DNA of 40,161 nucleotides from JAJKJG01 sp036556825 (lineage in GTDB: Bacteria > Pseudomonadota > Alphaproteobacteria > Rhizobiales > Beijerinckiaceae), in assembly GCA_036556825.1 (NCBI GenBank), contig DATBIR010000268.1:1-40161 (forward strand), read 5' to 3'. Positions 1-7,947 of the stretch are shown here, one piece after another. Position 1 is the stretch's first letter. The number at the start of each line of letters is the position of its first letter. A program made the translations under genes and the position numbers. The notes under the pieces were generated by a model. The model was not told the origin of the DNA. It did not search any database and worked only from the letters and a program-made list of their open reading frames with translations.

Positions 1-218
1 AGCGCGCGCATGAGGCCGGCGATGCGGGCGACGAACAGGGGACCTTCGTCGGCGCCGAGAATCGTTTCTGCGCAATTGTAGGCGGCGTCCCAGCAGGCGG
101 CATCGCTCGTCATATGCGCCGCGGCAATGAAGCGGGATACGGAGACGGCGAGCATCTCGCCTTCGTCGGCACAGATGTCTGCCAGACTCGGCATGACCGA
201 GCAGTCTCGTTTGCACAT
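1..218 (-). CDS. Unrecognised protein, 5' part only (runs off the window)
   Basis: An open reading frame enters from the left edge on the minus strand and is never stopped inside the window. It can start at ATG 218 or ATG 194. The second reads MPSLADICADEGEMLAVSVS and continues with a mostly helical, acidic N-terminal segment. Third codon positions are strongly G/C, as in neighbouring real genes, which is why I call it coding. Neither start has a clean Shine-Dalgarno; a GAGA lies 8 nt before 218 and about 13 nt before 194. I do not recognise the family, and only some 60-70 residues are visible, with no signal peptide or catalytic motif. Function unknown. Confidence 0.5.
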   Translation of the reverse strand, partial: MCKRDCSVMPSLADICADEGEMLAVSVSRFIAAAHMTSDAACWDAAYNCAETILGADEGPLFVARIAGLMRA

Positions 219-807
219 GGAGTCAGTCTCGGTTTGAGGGCGCGCGGAACCGTGGCGCGCCGCAGCGCGCCTTGCCATGCATCTGCGCATGGCTCAGCGG
301 TCGAAGCTGGATCGGAAACCCGCCCCCGGCGGAGACTGGGCAGATTGAAACGAAGGAAACGGTACGGCTCCGACGAGCCGGTGACGACAAGACCCCATTG
401 TGTCCTCCAACCGACGGGTTCAAGGCCCGTGCTCAGAGCGATGCAACGCAGCGAAGACAAACGATCGACGCTTGCGTGTCAAGAGAGAATTGTAATTATA
501 TCAATATGTTAGAAGGCATCTAAACTGTGATTATTCTAAGCTGGGAGTGTAACGCCTTGCAGTGGCGCGGACGGCGCTGCGGACACAGCGCGACACGTTC
601 TCCGGTGAGATCAGCATGAGACCAACGCAGGTCGCCGCTCGCTTCGGCACGTCGCCTCGATGCCGGGGCTGCTCGGGTGTGCGCTGGATTAAATCATCGC
701 CGTTTGCGCCAGGGCTTGCGCCGACGGACAACGCCAGCAGAATGGAAGCGGCCGCAGAGCCGTTTGCGCGCGAAGCCGGCCTGCGTGCATGACAGGAGCC
801 TGACCTC
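219..807. other. Gene-poor stretch with an AT-rich island
   Basis: No reading frame here looks coding: the possible ORFs are arginine/proline-rich, low-complexity translations without recognisable domains. Two features stand out. A strongly AT-rich island lies at about 485-541 in an otherwise GC-rich region and contains the inverted repeat TTAGA-AGGCA-TCTAA at 509-523; it may be a promoter or operator for the downstream alcohol dehydrogenase gene, but the gap to that start is about 270 bp. Small hairpins lie at 365-380 and 414-430, the latter resembling a tRNA T-arm (see rejected items). Confidence 0.45.
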
Positions 808-1947
808 GTGGTTCTCATCAATTACGTGACGAGCGTCCAGTTCGGATTTGGCGCCGTCGCTGCGTTGCGCGACGAATGTGAGCGTGTGGGCGTGCGCCGG
901 CCGCTCATCGTCACCGACCCTGGCGTCCGGGCGGCTGGGCTGCTCGACGCCGTCCGCGCCCAGCTTGGCGAAGGACGTCCCGTCGCCGTGTTCGATGCGA
1001 CGCCGTCAAACCCGACGGAGCAGGCGGTGCGTGCGGCTGTCGAGATGTATCGCTCATCCGGATGCGACGGGGTCATTGCGGTCGGCGGCGGCTCTCCGAT
1101 CGACCTTGCCAAGGGCGTCGCGCTGGCCGCCACCCATGCCGGGCCCTTGCAAAATTATGCGGCCGTCGAGGGCGGCGTCGCGCGTATCACGGCCGCCGTC
1201 GCGCCGGTGATCGCCATCCCGACCACGGCTGGCACCGGCAGCGAGGTCGGACGCGGCGCGATCCTGATCATGGACGACGGGCGCAAGCTCGGAATCCTGT
1301 CGCCGTATCTGGTTCCGAAATCGGCGATCTGCGATCCGGAGCTGACGATGGCCCTGCCGCCGCGCCTCACCGCCGCCACCGGCATGGATGCGCTGTCGCA
1401 TTGCGTCGAGACCTTTCTCGCGCCGGCCTTCAATCCGCCGGCCGACGGCATCGCGCTCGACGGCCTCGAACGGGGCTGGGCGCATATCGAGCGGGCGACA
1501 CGGAATCCGGGCGACCGCGAGGCGCGCCTCAACATGATGAGCGCCTCCATGCAAGGCGCGATGGCCTTCCAGAAGGGGCTCGGCTGCGTGCACAGCCTCA
1601 GTCATGCGCTGGGAGGACTCGATCCGCGGCTGCATCACGGAACGCTCAACGCGCTGCTGCTGCCGGCGGTTCTCGACTTCAACGCGAGCGCCCCGTCGGT
1701 CATCGCCGACCGCCGCATGGAGCGGCTGGCGCGGGCCATGAATGTCGGCGCGGCCGCCGCGGTCGCGCCGGCCATCCGCGACATGAACAGGCGGCTCGGC
1801 CTGCCGTCGGGGCTGCGCGAGCTCGGCGTGCCCGAAGCCCTTTTTTCGCGCATCATCGACGGCGCACTGAAGGACCATACCCACAAGACCAACCCGCGCG
1901 AGGCGACGGCCGACGACTACGCCGCGCTGCTCGCCGCCTCGATGTAG
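808..1947 (+). CDS. Iron-containing alcohol dehydrogenase (group III)
   Basis: NAD(P)-dependent oxidation of an alcohol or reduction of an aldehyde with a catalytic Fe2+, probably cytoplasmic; substrate not predictable. The 379-residue protein has the typical two-domain layout. The dinucleotide-binding GGGSPIDLAK lies at residues 93-102 and TTAGTGSEV at about 141-149. Candidate metal ligands are Asp194 and His198 (MDALSH), His262 (CVHSLSH) and His277 (HHGTLNALLLP), which match the ligand pattern of FucO-type enzymes. Start is GTG 808, supported by AGGAG at 794-798 with 9 nt spacing; no earlier in-frame start has a better site. The stop is 96 bp before the nitrile hydratase genes, so co-transcription is possible but not shown. 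Confidence 0.93.
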   Translation: MVLINYVTSVQFGFGAVAALRDECERVGVRRPLIVTDPGVRAAGLLDAVRAQLGEGRPVAVFDATPSNPTEQAVRAAVEMYRSSGCDGVIAVGGGSPIDLAKGVALAATHAGPLQNYAAVEGGVARITAAVAPVIAIPTTAGTGSEVGRGAILIMDDGRKLGILSPYLVPKSAICDPELTMALPPRLTAATGMDALSHCVETFLAPAFNPPADGIALDGLERGWAHIERATRNPGDREARLNMMSASMQGAMAFQKGLGCVHSLSHALGGLDPRLHHGTLNALLLPAVLDFNASAPSVIADRRMERLARAMNVGAAAAVAPAIRDMNRRLGLPSGLRELGVPEALFSRIIDGALKDHTHKTNPREATADDYAALLAASM

Positions 1948-2043
1948 TGAGCCTTCACCACGGCACAGCCGTAGCGAGTTGGACTCCCACGCTGCGCGGC
2001 CCGCGCATAGGCAATCCGTCCGCGATCGGCTAAACAGGCTTCC

Positions 2044-2697
2044 ATGTCCGCACACGATCACGATCACCACGAGCACGGTCATCTCGACCACGACCACCAC
2101 CACGGCTCCGAGCTCTCGGAAATGGAGCTGCGCGTCCGCGCCCTCGAGACCATTCTGGTCGAGAAGGGCTATGTCGAGACGGCGGCGCTCGACGGCATCG
2201 TCGAGGCCTACGAGACCAGGGTTGGACCGCATATCGGGGCGCGCATCGTCGCCAAGGCATGGAGCGACCCCGCCTTCGGGAAGGCGCTGCTCGCCGATGC
2301 TTCCAAGGCGATCGCCGATGCGGATCCCGACGGGCGCGTGCGCGATCACCTGGTCGCGGTCGAGAATACGCCGACCGTGCACAACATCGTCGTATGCACG
2401 CTGTGCTCCTGCTATCCGTGGGACATGCTCGGCCTGCCGCCGGTCTGGTACAAGTCGGCGCCGTACCGCTCGCGCACGGTCAAGGAACCACGCGCCGTGC
2501 TCGCCGATTTCGGCGTGACGCTGCCGGACGCGACCGAGATCCGCGTGTGGGATTCGACCGCCGAAACGCGCTACCTCGTGGTGCCGATGCGGCCCGCCGG
2601 AACGGAGGGCTGGAGCGAGGAGCGGCTGGCAGCTTTGGTGACGCGCGACAGCATGATCGGCACAGGGCTGCCGAAGAAACCGGGCGAGGTGGCGTGA
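2044..2697 (+). CDS. nthA: Nitrile hydratase alpha subunit, cobalt type, with His-rich N-terminus
   Basis: Catalytic subunit of the alpha-beta enzyme that hydrates nitriles to amides in the cytoplasm. The metal claw is Cys118-Thr-Leu-Cys121-Ser122-Cys123 followed by YPW. The Thr at the second position is the signature of low-spin Co(III) enzymes (Fe enzymes have Ser), and Cys121 and Cys123 are the residues oxidised to sulfinate and sulfenate in this family. The core then follows the family closely (YRSR, KEPR, VWDST, RPAGTEGWSEE, TRDSMIG). Residues 1-20 carry ten histidines interleaved with Asp and Glu, an extension absent from the structurally known enzymes; it could bind or buffer cobalt. 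ATG 2044; the stop overlaps the beta start by 1 nt. Confidence 0.95.
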   Translation: MSAHDHDHHEHGHLDHDHHHGSELSEMELRVRALETILVEKGYVETAALDGIVEAYETRVGPHIGARIVAKAWSDPAFGKALLADASKAIADADPDGRVRDHLVAVENTPTVHNIVVCTLCSCYPWDMLGLPPVWYKSAPYRSRTVKEPRAVLADFGVTLPDATEIRVWDSTAETRYLVVPMRPAGTEGWSEERLAALVTRDSMIGTGLPKKPGEVA

Positions 2698-3356
2698 TGG
2701 ACGGCGTGCACGACATGGGCGGCACCGACGGCTTCGGCAAGGTCGAGCTGGAGCCGAACGAGCCGGTGTTCCATGCCGCGTGGGAGGGGCGCGTGCTGGC
2801 CATGAGCCGCGCCATGGGCGCGTCCGGCGCGTGGACGATCGATCACGCGCGCTACGGCATCGAGCGGCTGCCGCCGCATGTCTATCTGACCAGCTCGTAT
2901 TACAAGAAATGGTTCCTGCGCACGCAGATGCTGCTCGTCGAGCATGGCCTGGTCGGCGAGGACGAAGTCGCCGCCGGCCATGCGCTGCGGCCCGGCAGGC
3001 CGTTGCCGCGCGGGACTTTCACGGCCGCCGCTATCGGACGCGTCTTGAACCCCGGTTCGTATGAGCGGCCGGCGCCGGCGCCCGCGCGCTTCAGGATCGG
3101 CGACCGCGTGCGCGCGAAGAACATCCATCCGAAGTCACATACGCGCCTGCCGCGCTACGTGCGTGGGCATATCGGCACGATCGAGCTCATCCACGGCGTG
3201 CACGTGTTTCCGGATGCGCGCGTCGCCGGCAAGGGCGACGACCCGCAATGGCTTTACGCGGTGCGCTTCGAGGCGAGGGAGCTGTGGGGCGACGACGCCG
3301 ACCCCACGGTCAAAGTGTCCGTCGACGCGTTCGAGCCCTATCTGGAGGCGGCCTGA
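2697..3356 (+). CDS. nthB: Nitrile hydratase beta subunit
   Basis: Non-catalytic partner that completes the nitrile hydratase active site. The 219-residue protein begins MDGVHDMGGTDGFGKV, the invariant N-terminus of the family, and continues with helical segments containing YYKKWF and the C-terminal SH3-like barrel (FRIGDRVRAKN, HTRLPRYVRGHIG, LYAVRFEARELWG). Length is normal. Start ATG 2697 overlaps the alpha stop (TGATG), so the subunits are translationally coupled. The alpha-beta-activator order differs from the beta-alpha-activator order of the well-studied Rhodococcus and Pseudonocardia cobalt enzymes. The activator gene begins 1 nt after the stop. Confidence 0.95.
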   Translation: MDGVHDMGGTDGFGKVELEPNEPVFHAAWEGRVLAMSRAMGASGAWTIDHARYGIERLPPHVYLTSSYYKKWFLRTQMLLVEHGLVGEDEVAAGHALRPGRPLPRGTFTAAAIGRVLNPGSYERPAPAPARFRIGDRVRAKNIHPKSHTRLPRYVRGHIGTIELIHGVHVFPDARVAGKGDDPQWLYAVRFEARELWGDDADPTVKVSVDAFEPYLEAA

Positions 3357-3357
3357 C

Positions 3358-3747
3358 ATGGCGGCGGTCGGTGCAGAGGCGGCGCGCCGCGCGACGGAGG
3401 CCGTCGCCGGCATCCCGCGTGACGCGCACGGCCCCGTGTTCTGCGAGCCGTGGGAGGCGCAGGCCTTCGCCATGGCGGTGGCGCTGCACGACGCGGGCCT
3501 GTTCAGCTGGAGCGAGTGGGCGACGATTCTCGGCGACGAGATCAGGAAGGCGCAGTCCGCCGGCGATCCCGACAAGGGCGACACCTATTACCGCCACTGG
3601 CTCGCCGCACTCGAACGCATCGTGACCGAAAAGGGCGTCACGAGCGCCGAGGCGCTGGCGCGCTGCCACGATGCGTGGGACCGCGCCGCCGAGCGCACGC
3701 CGCACGGCACGCCGATCGTCCTCACGCCGAACGATTTTCGCGGCTGA
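3358..3747 (+). CDS. Nitrile hydratase activator / accessory protein (P14K-like)
   Basis: Small helper protein of the family that delivers cobalt to the alpha subunit by subunit swapping. The 129-residue product contains the family features GPVFCEPWEAQAFAM near residues 24-38, FSWSEWATILGDEI, and a Y-Y-x-HWLAALE segment. It resembles the beta-subunit N-terminal half, as expected for this family. ATG 3358 follows the beta stop after 1 nt. Presence of a P14K-like gene rather than a P47K-type GTPase agrees with the cobalt claw in the alpha subunit. No cobalt transporter is visible nearby. Confidence 0.9.
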   Translation: MAAVGAEAARRATEAVAGIPRDAHGPVFCEPWEAQAFAMAVALHDAGLFSWSEWATILGDEIRKAQSAGDPDKGDTYYRHWLAALERIVTEKGVTSAEALARCHDAWDRAAERTPHGTPIVLTPNDFRG

Positions 3748-4047
3748 CCGCCACCCTGTCCCGGATGGGAGAGGGGCGTTGGTGGATCGAACAGGCCCGA
3801 TGGAACGTCTTCCCCGGTGCGCGTGGTCCATTTCGTTGTGCCGCGGCCGCCCGGGCGCCAGGACGGGGTGCCAGGTGGTGATGGGGCCGCATCAGGTGCC
3901 GGTCGAGACGGCCGCGGGCGCCGAAGGCATGGCGCGTGGTGCGGGCGTGCTTGGCGCCTGATCGGCACCGGACCCCGACTCGTCATTTCCGTCGGGCACC
4001 GCTAAGCTCCCGATCTCGTGCCGCCGGCGCACACTTCGGGTGCTGTA
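3748..4047 (+). other. 300-bp intergenic stretch, no gene seen
   Basis: Between the nitrile hydratase activator and the small membrane protein. Reading frames here are short and arginine/glycine-rich without domain features. A weak imperfect hairpin (CCACC 3751-3755 with GGTGG 3781-3785) follows the activator stop but has no U-tract, so I do not call it a terminator. Confidence 0.4.
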
Positions 4048-4548
4048 ATGGATCGACTCGCGGACTTCTGGGAACAACTTGGGCCGGTTCGGGCCTGGTT
4101 TGCGTCCCTGTGGGAACGGCTCGCGCCGGCGCTGTCCGAACTGAATCCGTGGGCCGACGAAGTGATCGCCGTGGCCGGCAGGCTGCCGGTGTGGGTGTTC
4201 GTCGTCGCGGCGATCCCGCCGGTTCTCGCGCTCCTGTCGCGCAGCTTCCTCGGATTCATCATCACGCTGCTGCTGGCCGGGCTCGGCATCGTCGCGCTGT
4301 TGCCGATCAGCCATCCACGCCACGGGCTGATCATGTTCGCAGCGGCGATCGTCAGCGCCTTCCTGGTCCTCTTCCTCGCGCGCCGCTGGCGTCGCAAGGT
4401 GCGCGTGCTGGCGCGCGACCTCGCCGTCGCCCGCCGCGAGAGCGAGAGCTTCCGCGAGCAATACGAGCGCGAAGTCCTGTGGCGGACCGCCAGCGACAGG
4501 GCCGCGCAGGATGGCCAGGTCGTGACGATGCCGAAGGTCGCCGTGTGA
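4048..4548 (+). CDS. Small three-helix inner-membrane protein, unknown function
   Basis: Unrecognised protein of 166 residues from ATG 4048 (a GTG at 4018 would add ten residues; neither has a clear ribosome site, and I prefer the ATG because the added residues are featureless). Three hydrophobic segments are visible at about 46-63, 68-87 and 93-111. They are preceded by an amphipathic, Trp-rich N-terminus (FWEQLGPVRAWFASLWE) and followed by a strongly basic, then charged, probably coiled-coil cytoplasmic tail (RRWRRKVRV to about 150). The positive patch after helix 3 predicts a cytoplasmic C-terminus. It stands alone between unrelated genes and converges on nagA. Confidence 0.65.
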   Translation: MDRLADFWEQLGPVRAWFASLWERLAPALSELNPWADEVIAVAGRLPVWVFVVAAIPPVLALLSRSFLGFIITLLLAGLGIVALLPISHPRHGLIMFAAAIVSAFLVLFLARRWRRKVRVLARDLAVARRESESFREQYEREVLWRTASDRAAQDGQVVTMPKVAV

Positions 4549-4552
4549 GGCG

Positions 4553-4594
4553 AAAAACGGGAAGGCCCGCCGGTTCTGCCTAACCAGCGGGCCT
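4553..4594 (-). terminator. Rho-independent terminator of the nagA operon
   Basis: An 8-bp perfect outer stem (AGGCCCGC 4563-4570 with GCGGGCCT 4587-4594) plus an inner GGTT/AACC pair. On the minus strand it is followed within five nucleotides by a run of five T (plus-strand A 4553-4557). It lies 73 bp beyond the nagA stop and just after the stop of the convergent membrane-protein gene, so it terminates minus-strand transcription and may also serve the plus-strand gene. Confidence 0.75.
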
Positions 4595-4666
4595 CGCCGA
4601 GTCCCAGGGAGGAGGACCTGTGGTACTCGGTTGCGTGTTTATCCGCCGGCCCGCCGGGCCGTGCAT

Positions 4667-5824
4667 TCACCTAGGTAAATCATCGCTGCCCTGGCCGGCG
4701 ACCCAGGTTGCGAGCACGTTGATGTCTTCATCGAAAGCGACGAGATCCGCGCGGTAATCCGGGGCGAGGCGTCCGAGCGCGCCCGACAATCCGAGGAATG
4801 CGGCCGGCGAGGTCGAGGCGAGGCGCAGCGCCGTGGTGAGCGGCAGCCCGATCTGGGTCACGACGTTGCGCACGGCGCTTGCCATGTCGAGCGCGGCGCC
4901 GGCCAGCGTGCCGTCGGCTCTGAGGCATTGCCCGCCCTGCACCGTGATCTCCTGGCCGTAGAGCGTGAAGCTCGCTCGCGTGCCGCCGACCGGCGGCATC
5001 GCGTCGGTCACGAGCATCGCCTGGCCGGCGCCGCGCAGGGCCAGCCGCAGCACGCTCGGATGCACGTGCGCACCGTCGACGATCAGGCCGAACCAGCAGC
5101 CCGGGGTTTCCAGCGCCGCGCCGATCGGTCCGGGGTCGCGGCTGGCGAGCGGCCGCATGGCGTTGAACAGATGCGTGAAGCCGGTCAGCCCTTCGGCGAT
5201 CGCACGTTGCGTCTCTTCGTAGGTGGCCATCGAATGGCCCAGCGAGACGCGCACGCCGGCGCGCGCCAGCGCGGCGACGAAACCGGGCGGCGCCTGCTCC
5301 GGCGCGAGCGTCACGAGCGTGACGCCGTCGCGCAGGCCGGTGAGCATGGCGATATCGTCCATGTGCGGGCGGCGGATCGCGGCAGGGTCGTGCACGCCCG
5401 GGCGCTCGGGCGACAGGAAGGGACCCTCGAGATGAATGCCGAGAACACCGGGGTGGACGCCGACCATGCGCTGCACGGCGGCGAGCGCCGCCTGCATCCG
5501 GTCCGGCGTGTCGCTGATCAGCGTCGGCAGCAGCGCCGTGGTGCCGAACCTGCGATGCGCCGCCGCGATCGCGGCGATGCCCTCGGAGGTCGGCACGTCG
5601 TTGAACAGGACGTCGCCGCCGCCATTGACCTGCACATCGATGAAGCCGGGGGCGAGCCACGCGCCGGCCGGCATGTCGCGCACAGCGATCGCGGCGGGCA
5701 ACTCGCGGCGCGGCACGACCGCGGCGATCGTCGCCCCATCGACCACGACCGCGTGGTTCTCGCGCAGCGTGTCGCCGTCGAAGATGAAATCGGCAGCGAG
5801 CGCGTGCCGGTCGGAAAGGCTCAT
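4667..5824 (-). CDS. nagA: N-acetylglucosamine-6-phosphate deacetylase
   Basis: Removes acetate from GlcNAc-6-phosphate to give GlcN-6-phosphate, the committed step of amino-sugar catabolism. The 385-residue amidohydrolase shows the early PGFIDVQVNGGG motif, HLEGPF at 131-136 (Glu133 expected as metal ligand), SLGHS (His197), THLFNAM (His218), the substrate-binding VDGAHVHP near 249-256 and catalytic Asp274 in VTDAMPP. Length is normal. ATG 5824 overlaps the stop of the upstream SIS gene (ATGA), indicating translational coupling. The reading frame stays open far upstream, but that extension has no domain content. With the SIS deaminase and divergent murQ it forms a peptidoglycan amino-sugar recycling unit. 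Confidence 0.95.
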   Translation of the reverse strand: MSLSDRHALAADFIFDGDTLRENHAVVVDGATIAAVVPRRELPAAIAVRDMPAGAWLAPGFIDVQVNGGGDVLFNDVPTSEGIAAIAAAHRRFGTTALLPTLISDTPDRMQAALAAVQRMVGVHPGVLGIHLEGPFLSPERPGVHDPAAIRRPHMDDIAMLTGLRDGVTLVTLAPEQAPPGFVAALARAGVRVSLGHSMATYEETQRAIAEGLTGFTHLFNAMRPLASRDPGPIGAALETPGCWFGLIVDGAHVHPSVLRLALRGAGQAMLVTDAMPPVGGTRASFTLYGQEITVQGGQCLRADGTLAGAALDMASAVRNVVTQIGLPLTTALRLASTSPAAFLGLSGALGRLAPDYRADLVAFDEDINVLATWVAGQGSDDLPR

Positions 5825-6831
5825 CGCGTTCTCGTGACCTTCTGTAAATGACGCGGCCGGTCGACATCGACCCCGCGCAGAACGGCAAGGCGCTCGACCA
5901 TGCCGTAAAAGCTCTGGATCATACAGATGGCGTCCGCGTCCGGATGGTCGGCCTCGAGGCTCGGCAGCCGCCCCGCGGCCGCCGGGCCAGGCTCGGCAAC
6001 GAGCAGCGACGCTCCCTTGCCGAGCAGATTGGTCGCGAGTTCCCGGAGCCCGCTTCGCGCCGCGTCGCTCGGCACGAACATGAGAATCGGATAAAGTTCG
6101 TCGACCAGGGCCACAGGGCCGTGCAGGAACTCGGCGCCGCTGAAGGCTTCGGCATGCACGTTGCACGTCTCCTTGAGCTTGAGGGCGGCTTCGCGGGCGA
6201 TGGCGAGCGTCGGACCGCGCCCGATCGCGACGAGGCTTGCGGAATCGCGCAGGCGTTCGACCGCCTCGTGCCAGTCGAGGGTCGTGGCGGCGGCGAGCCG
6301 CTCGGGAAGACGATCGAGCGAGGCGGCCATGACCGCGTCGCCCGTCCACAGGGCGACGAGGCGCAGCAGCGCCGCGGCCGAGGCGATGAAGCTCTTGGTG
6401 GCCGCAACGCTCCGTTCCGGGCCGGCCTGCATGGGCAGCACGATTTCGCTGGCGTCGGCGAGCGGGCTGTCGGTGGCATTGACGAGCGCTGCCGTCACGG
6501 CGCCGGCGGCCCTGGCACGGCGCATCTGCTCGACGAGATCGTCGCTGCGCCCCGATTGCGAAATGGCGAGAAACAGCTGGCCATCGAGTTGCAGCGACCG
6601 GCCGTAGACGGTTCCAATGTTCGGCGCCGCAGCCGCGACCGGGATGCCGAGATGACGCTCGATCAGGTGCTTGCCGAAGGTCGCGGCATGGGCGGAGCTG
6701 CCGCGCGCGCAGGTGACGGCAACCCGCGGCGGCGCGCGGTCGAGCCGGGCGACGAGTTCGGCCAGCGGGCCGGCGAGCACGGCGGCCTGGCGCTCCACCG
6801 TCGCCGGCGCTTCCCGGATCTCGACCAGCAT
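5821..6831 (-). CDS. SIS-domain glucosamine-6-phosphate deaminase (NagB-II type)
   Basis: Probably converts GlcN-6-phosphate to fructose-6-phosphate and ammonia. It is the isomerase half of GlmS without the glutaminase domain: two SIS domains with ARGSSAHAA and ISQSGRSDD in the first and GRGPTLAIAREAALKLKE in the second, then HAEAFSGAEFLHGP and a C-terminal RPRHLQKVT that matches the GlmS tail holding the ring-opening lysine. I chose ATG 6831 (336 residues) because MLVEIREAP is where the family begins. TTG 6903 has a better Shine-Dalgarno (GGGAGG) and would add 24 Pro/Arg/Gly-rich residues. It overlaps nagA by 4 nt. An AgaS-type role cannot be excluded, but nagA and murQ beside it favour the deaminase. 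Confidence 0.85.
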   Translation of the reverse strand: MLVEIREAPATVERQAAVLAGPLAELVARLDRAPPRVAVTCARGSSAHAATFGKHLIERHLGIPVAAAAPNIGTVYGRSLQLDGQLFLAISQSGRSDDLVEQMRRARAAGAVTAALVNATDSPLADASEIVLPMQAGPERSVAATKSFIASAAALLRLVALWTGDAVMAASLDRLPERLAAATTLDWHEAVERLRDSASLVAIGRGPTLAIAREAALKLKETCNVHAEAFSGAEFLHGPVALVDELYPILMFVPSDAARSGLRELATNLLGKGASLLVAEPGPAAAGRLPSLEADHPDADAICMIQSFYGMVERLAVLRGVDVDRPRHLQKVTRTR

Positions 6832-7002
6832 ATGGCTGCCGGCTTCCGGGCGGCCGCCGGGCCGGGATGGTCCTCCTCGTGGAGCAATAGGCCGGGTCTG
6901 CAAGGCATCCTCCCGATTCGTTCGATCCCTGTCTTCGAAGAGAGAACCTGATCCGAAGTCTGGAAGTTCTATTCAAAAGGCATTTTTCTCCATCGGACTG
7001 GA
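6832..7002. promoter_or_regulatory. Divergent promoter region between nagB-II/nagA and murQ
   Basis: The interval between oppositely oriented amino-sugar genes must hold both promoters. The last 40 bp before murQ are AT-richer than the surroundings (around 6965-6992). I see no convincing sigma-70 pair or long palindrome, and no regulator gene (NagC, GntR or RpiR type) is adjacent. Confidence 0.5.
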
Positions 7003-7908
7003 ATGAGCACTGAGATCGTGAGCCCCCGCTACAGGGGCATCGATGCCTGGGAACCGGCCGAGGTCCTCGAGGCCCTCATGGAAGGGCAGCTTGCGGCCGT
7101 GGCGGCCGTGCGCGCGGCGCGCCGGGCCATCGAGGCGGCGGCACTCGCCATGGAAACGCGCCTGCGCGAGGGTGGTCGGCTCGTCTATGCCGGGGCCGGT
7201 ACATCTGGCCGCCTCGCCGCGCAGGACGGGGCCGAGCTGACCCCGACCTTCAGCTGGCCGCAGGCGCGGGTCCTCACGCTGCTGGCCGGGGGCGAGGAGG
7301 CGCTGACCCAGGCGGTCGAGGGCGCGGAGGACCAGGCCGAGACCGGCGCCGCGCTCGTACGCAAGCATGAGCTCGGCCATAACGACGTGCTGATCGCCCT
7401 CGCGGCGAGCGGCACGACCCCGTTCACGCTCGCCTGCCTGCGCGAGGCGAAATCCCGCGGTGCGCTCACCATCGGCATCGCCAACAACGCCGACACGCCG
7501 ATCCTCACCGAAGCCGGGCACGGCATCTGGCTCGACACGGGGCCCGAATCGATCGCCGGCTCGACGCGCATGAAGGCGGGCACGGCGCAGAAGGTCACGC
7601 TCACGGTGTTATCCTCGCTGGTCATGATCCGGCTCGGCCGGGTCTATGGCGGGCTCATGGTCGACGTGCAGGCGAGCAACAAGAAGCTGGTGCGGCGCAG
7701 CGAGGACATGCTCATGTATCTCACGCGGCGCAGCCGCGCCGAGGCGCGCGATGCGCTCAAGCGCGCGCATGGCAGCGTCAAGCTGGCGGCGCTGCTCCTG
7801 CAGGGCTGCACGCCGGACGAGGCCGAGGCGGCGCTCCTTCGCGCCGACGGACAGCTGCGCGGCGCGCTCGAATTGGTGCGCGAGCCGACGGCGCAAGCGA
7901 AGGAGTAG
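7003..7908 (+). CDS. murQ: N-acetylmuramic acid 6-phosphate etherase
   Basis: Cleaves the lactyl ether of MurNAc-6-phosphate to give GlcNAc-6-phosphate and D-lactate, linking wall recycling to NagA on the other strand. The 301-residue SIS-fold protein carries GAGTSGRLA at 64-72, Glu78 in DGAELTPTF and Glu109 in VEGAED, which line up with the two catalytic glutamates of E. coli MurQ. It also has ALAASGTTPF and the family signature SIAGSTRMKAGTAQK. Start ATG 7003; the ribosome site is weak (GGACTGGA). No MurK or AnmK kinase, nor a PTS transporter, is visible in the window, so the source of MurNAc-6-phosphate is outside it. Confidence 0.95.
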   Translation: MSTEIVSPRYRGIDAWEPAEVLEALMEGQLAAVAAVRAARRAIEAAALAMETRLREGGRLVYAGAGTSGRLAAQDGAELTPTFSWPQARVLTLLAGGEEALTQAVEGAEDQAETGAALVRKHELGHNDVLIALAASGTTPFTLACLREAKSRGALTIGIANNADTPILTEAGHGIWLDTGPESIAGSTRMKAGTAQKVTLTVLSSLVMIRLGRVYGGLMVDVQASNKKLVRRSEDMLMYLTRRSRAEARDALKRAHGSVKLAALLLQGCTPDEAEAALLRADGQLRGALELVREPTAQAKE

Positions 7909-7947
7909 CAAACCCCCTCGCACGCTTTGGGCGGGGCCAATGCCGCT

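Noticed and set aside
414..430. tRNA T-arm-like hairpin (ACGGG-TTCAAGG-CCCGT)
   Set aside because: Stem and loop fit the T-arm pattern, but the 7-nt segment after it (GCTCAGA) has no complementary acceptor strand 60-90 nt upstream, and no anticodon arm is visible.
2044..2110. Simple-sequence (microsatellite) repeat in the His-rich coding start
   Set aside because: CAC/CAT and GAC/GAT codons are mixed, so the repeat is at protein level and not a pure slippage tract.
4667..6976. Single 769-residue minus-strand protein across nagA and beyond
   Set aside because: The nagA frame stays open upstream by GC-rich chance; the extension is Arg/Ala/Pro-rich, antisense to nothing conserved, and overlaps the real SIS-domain gene in another frame.
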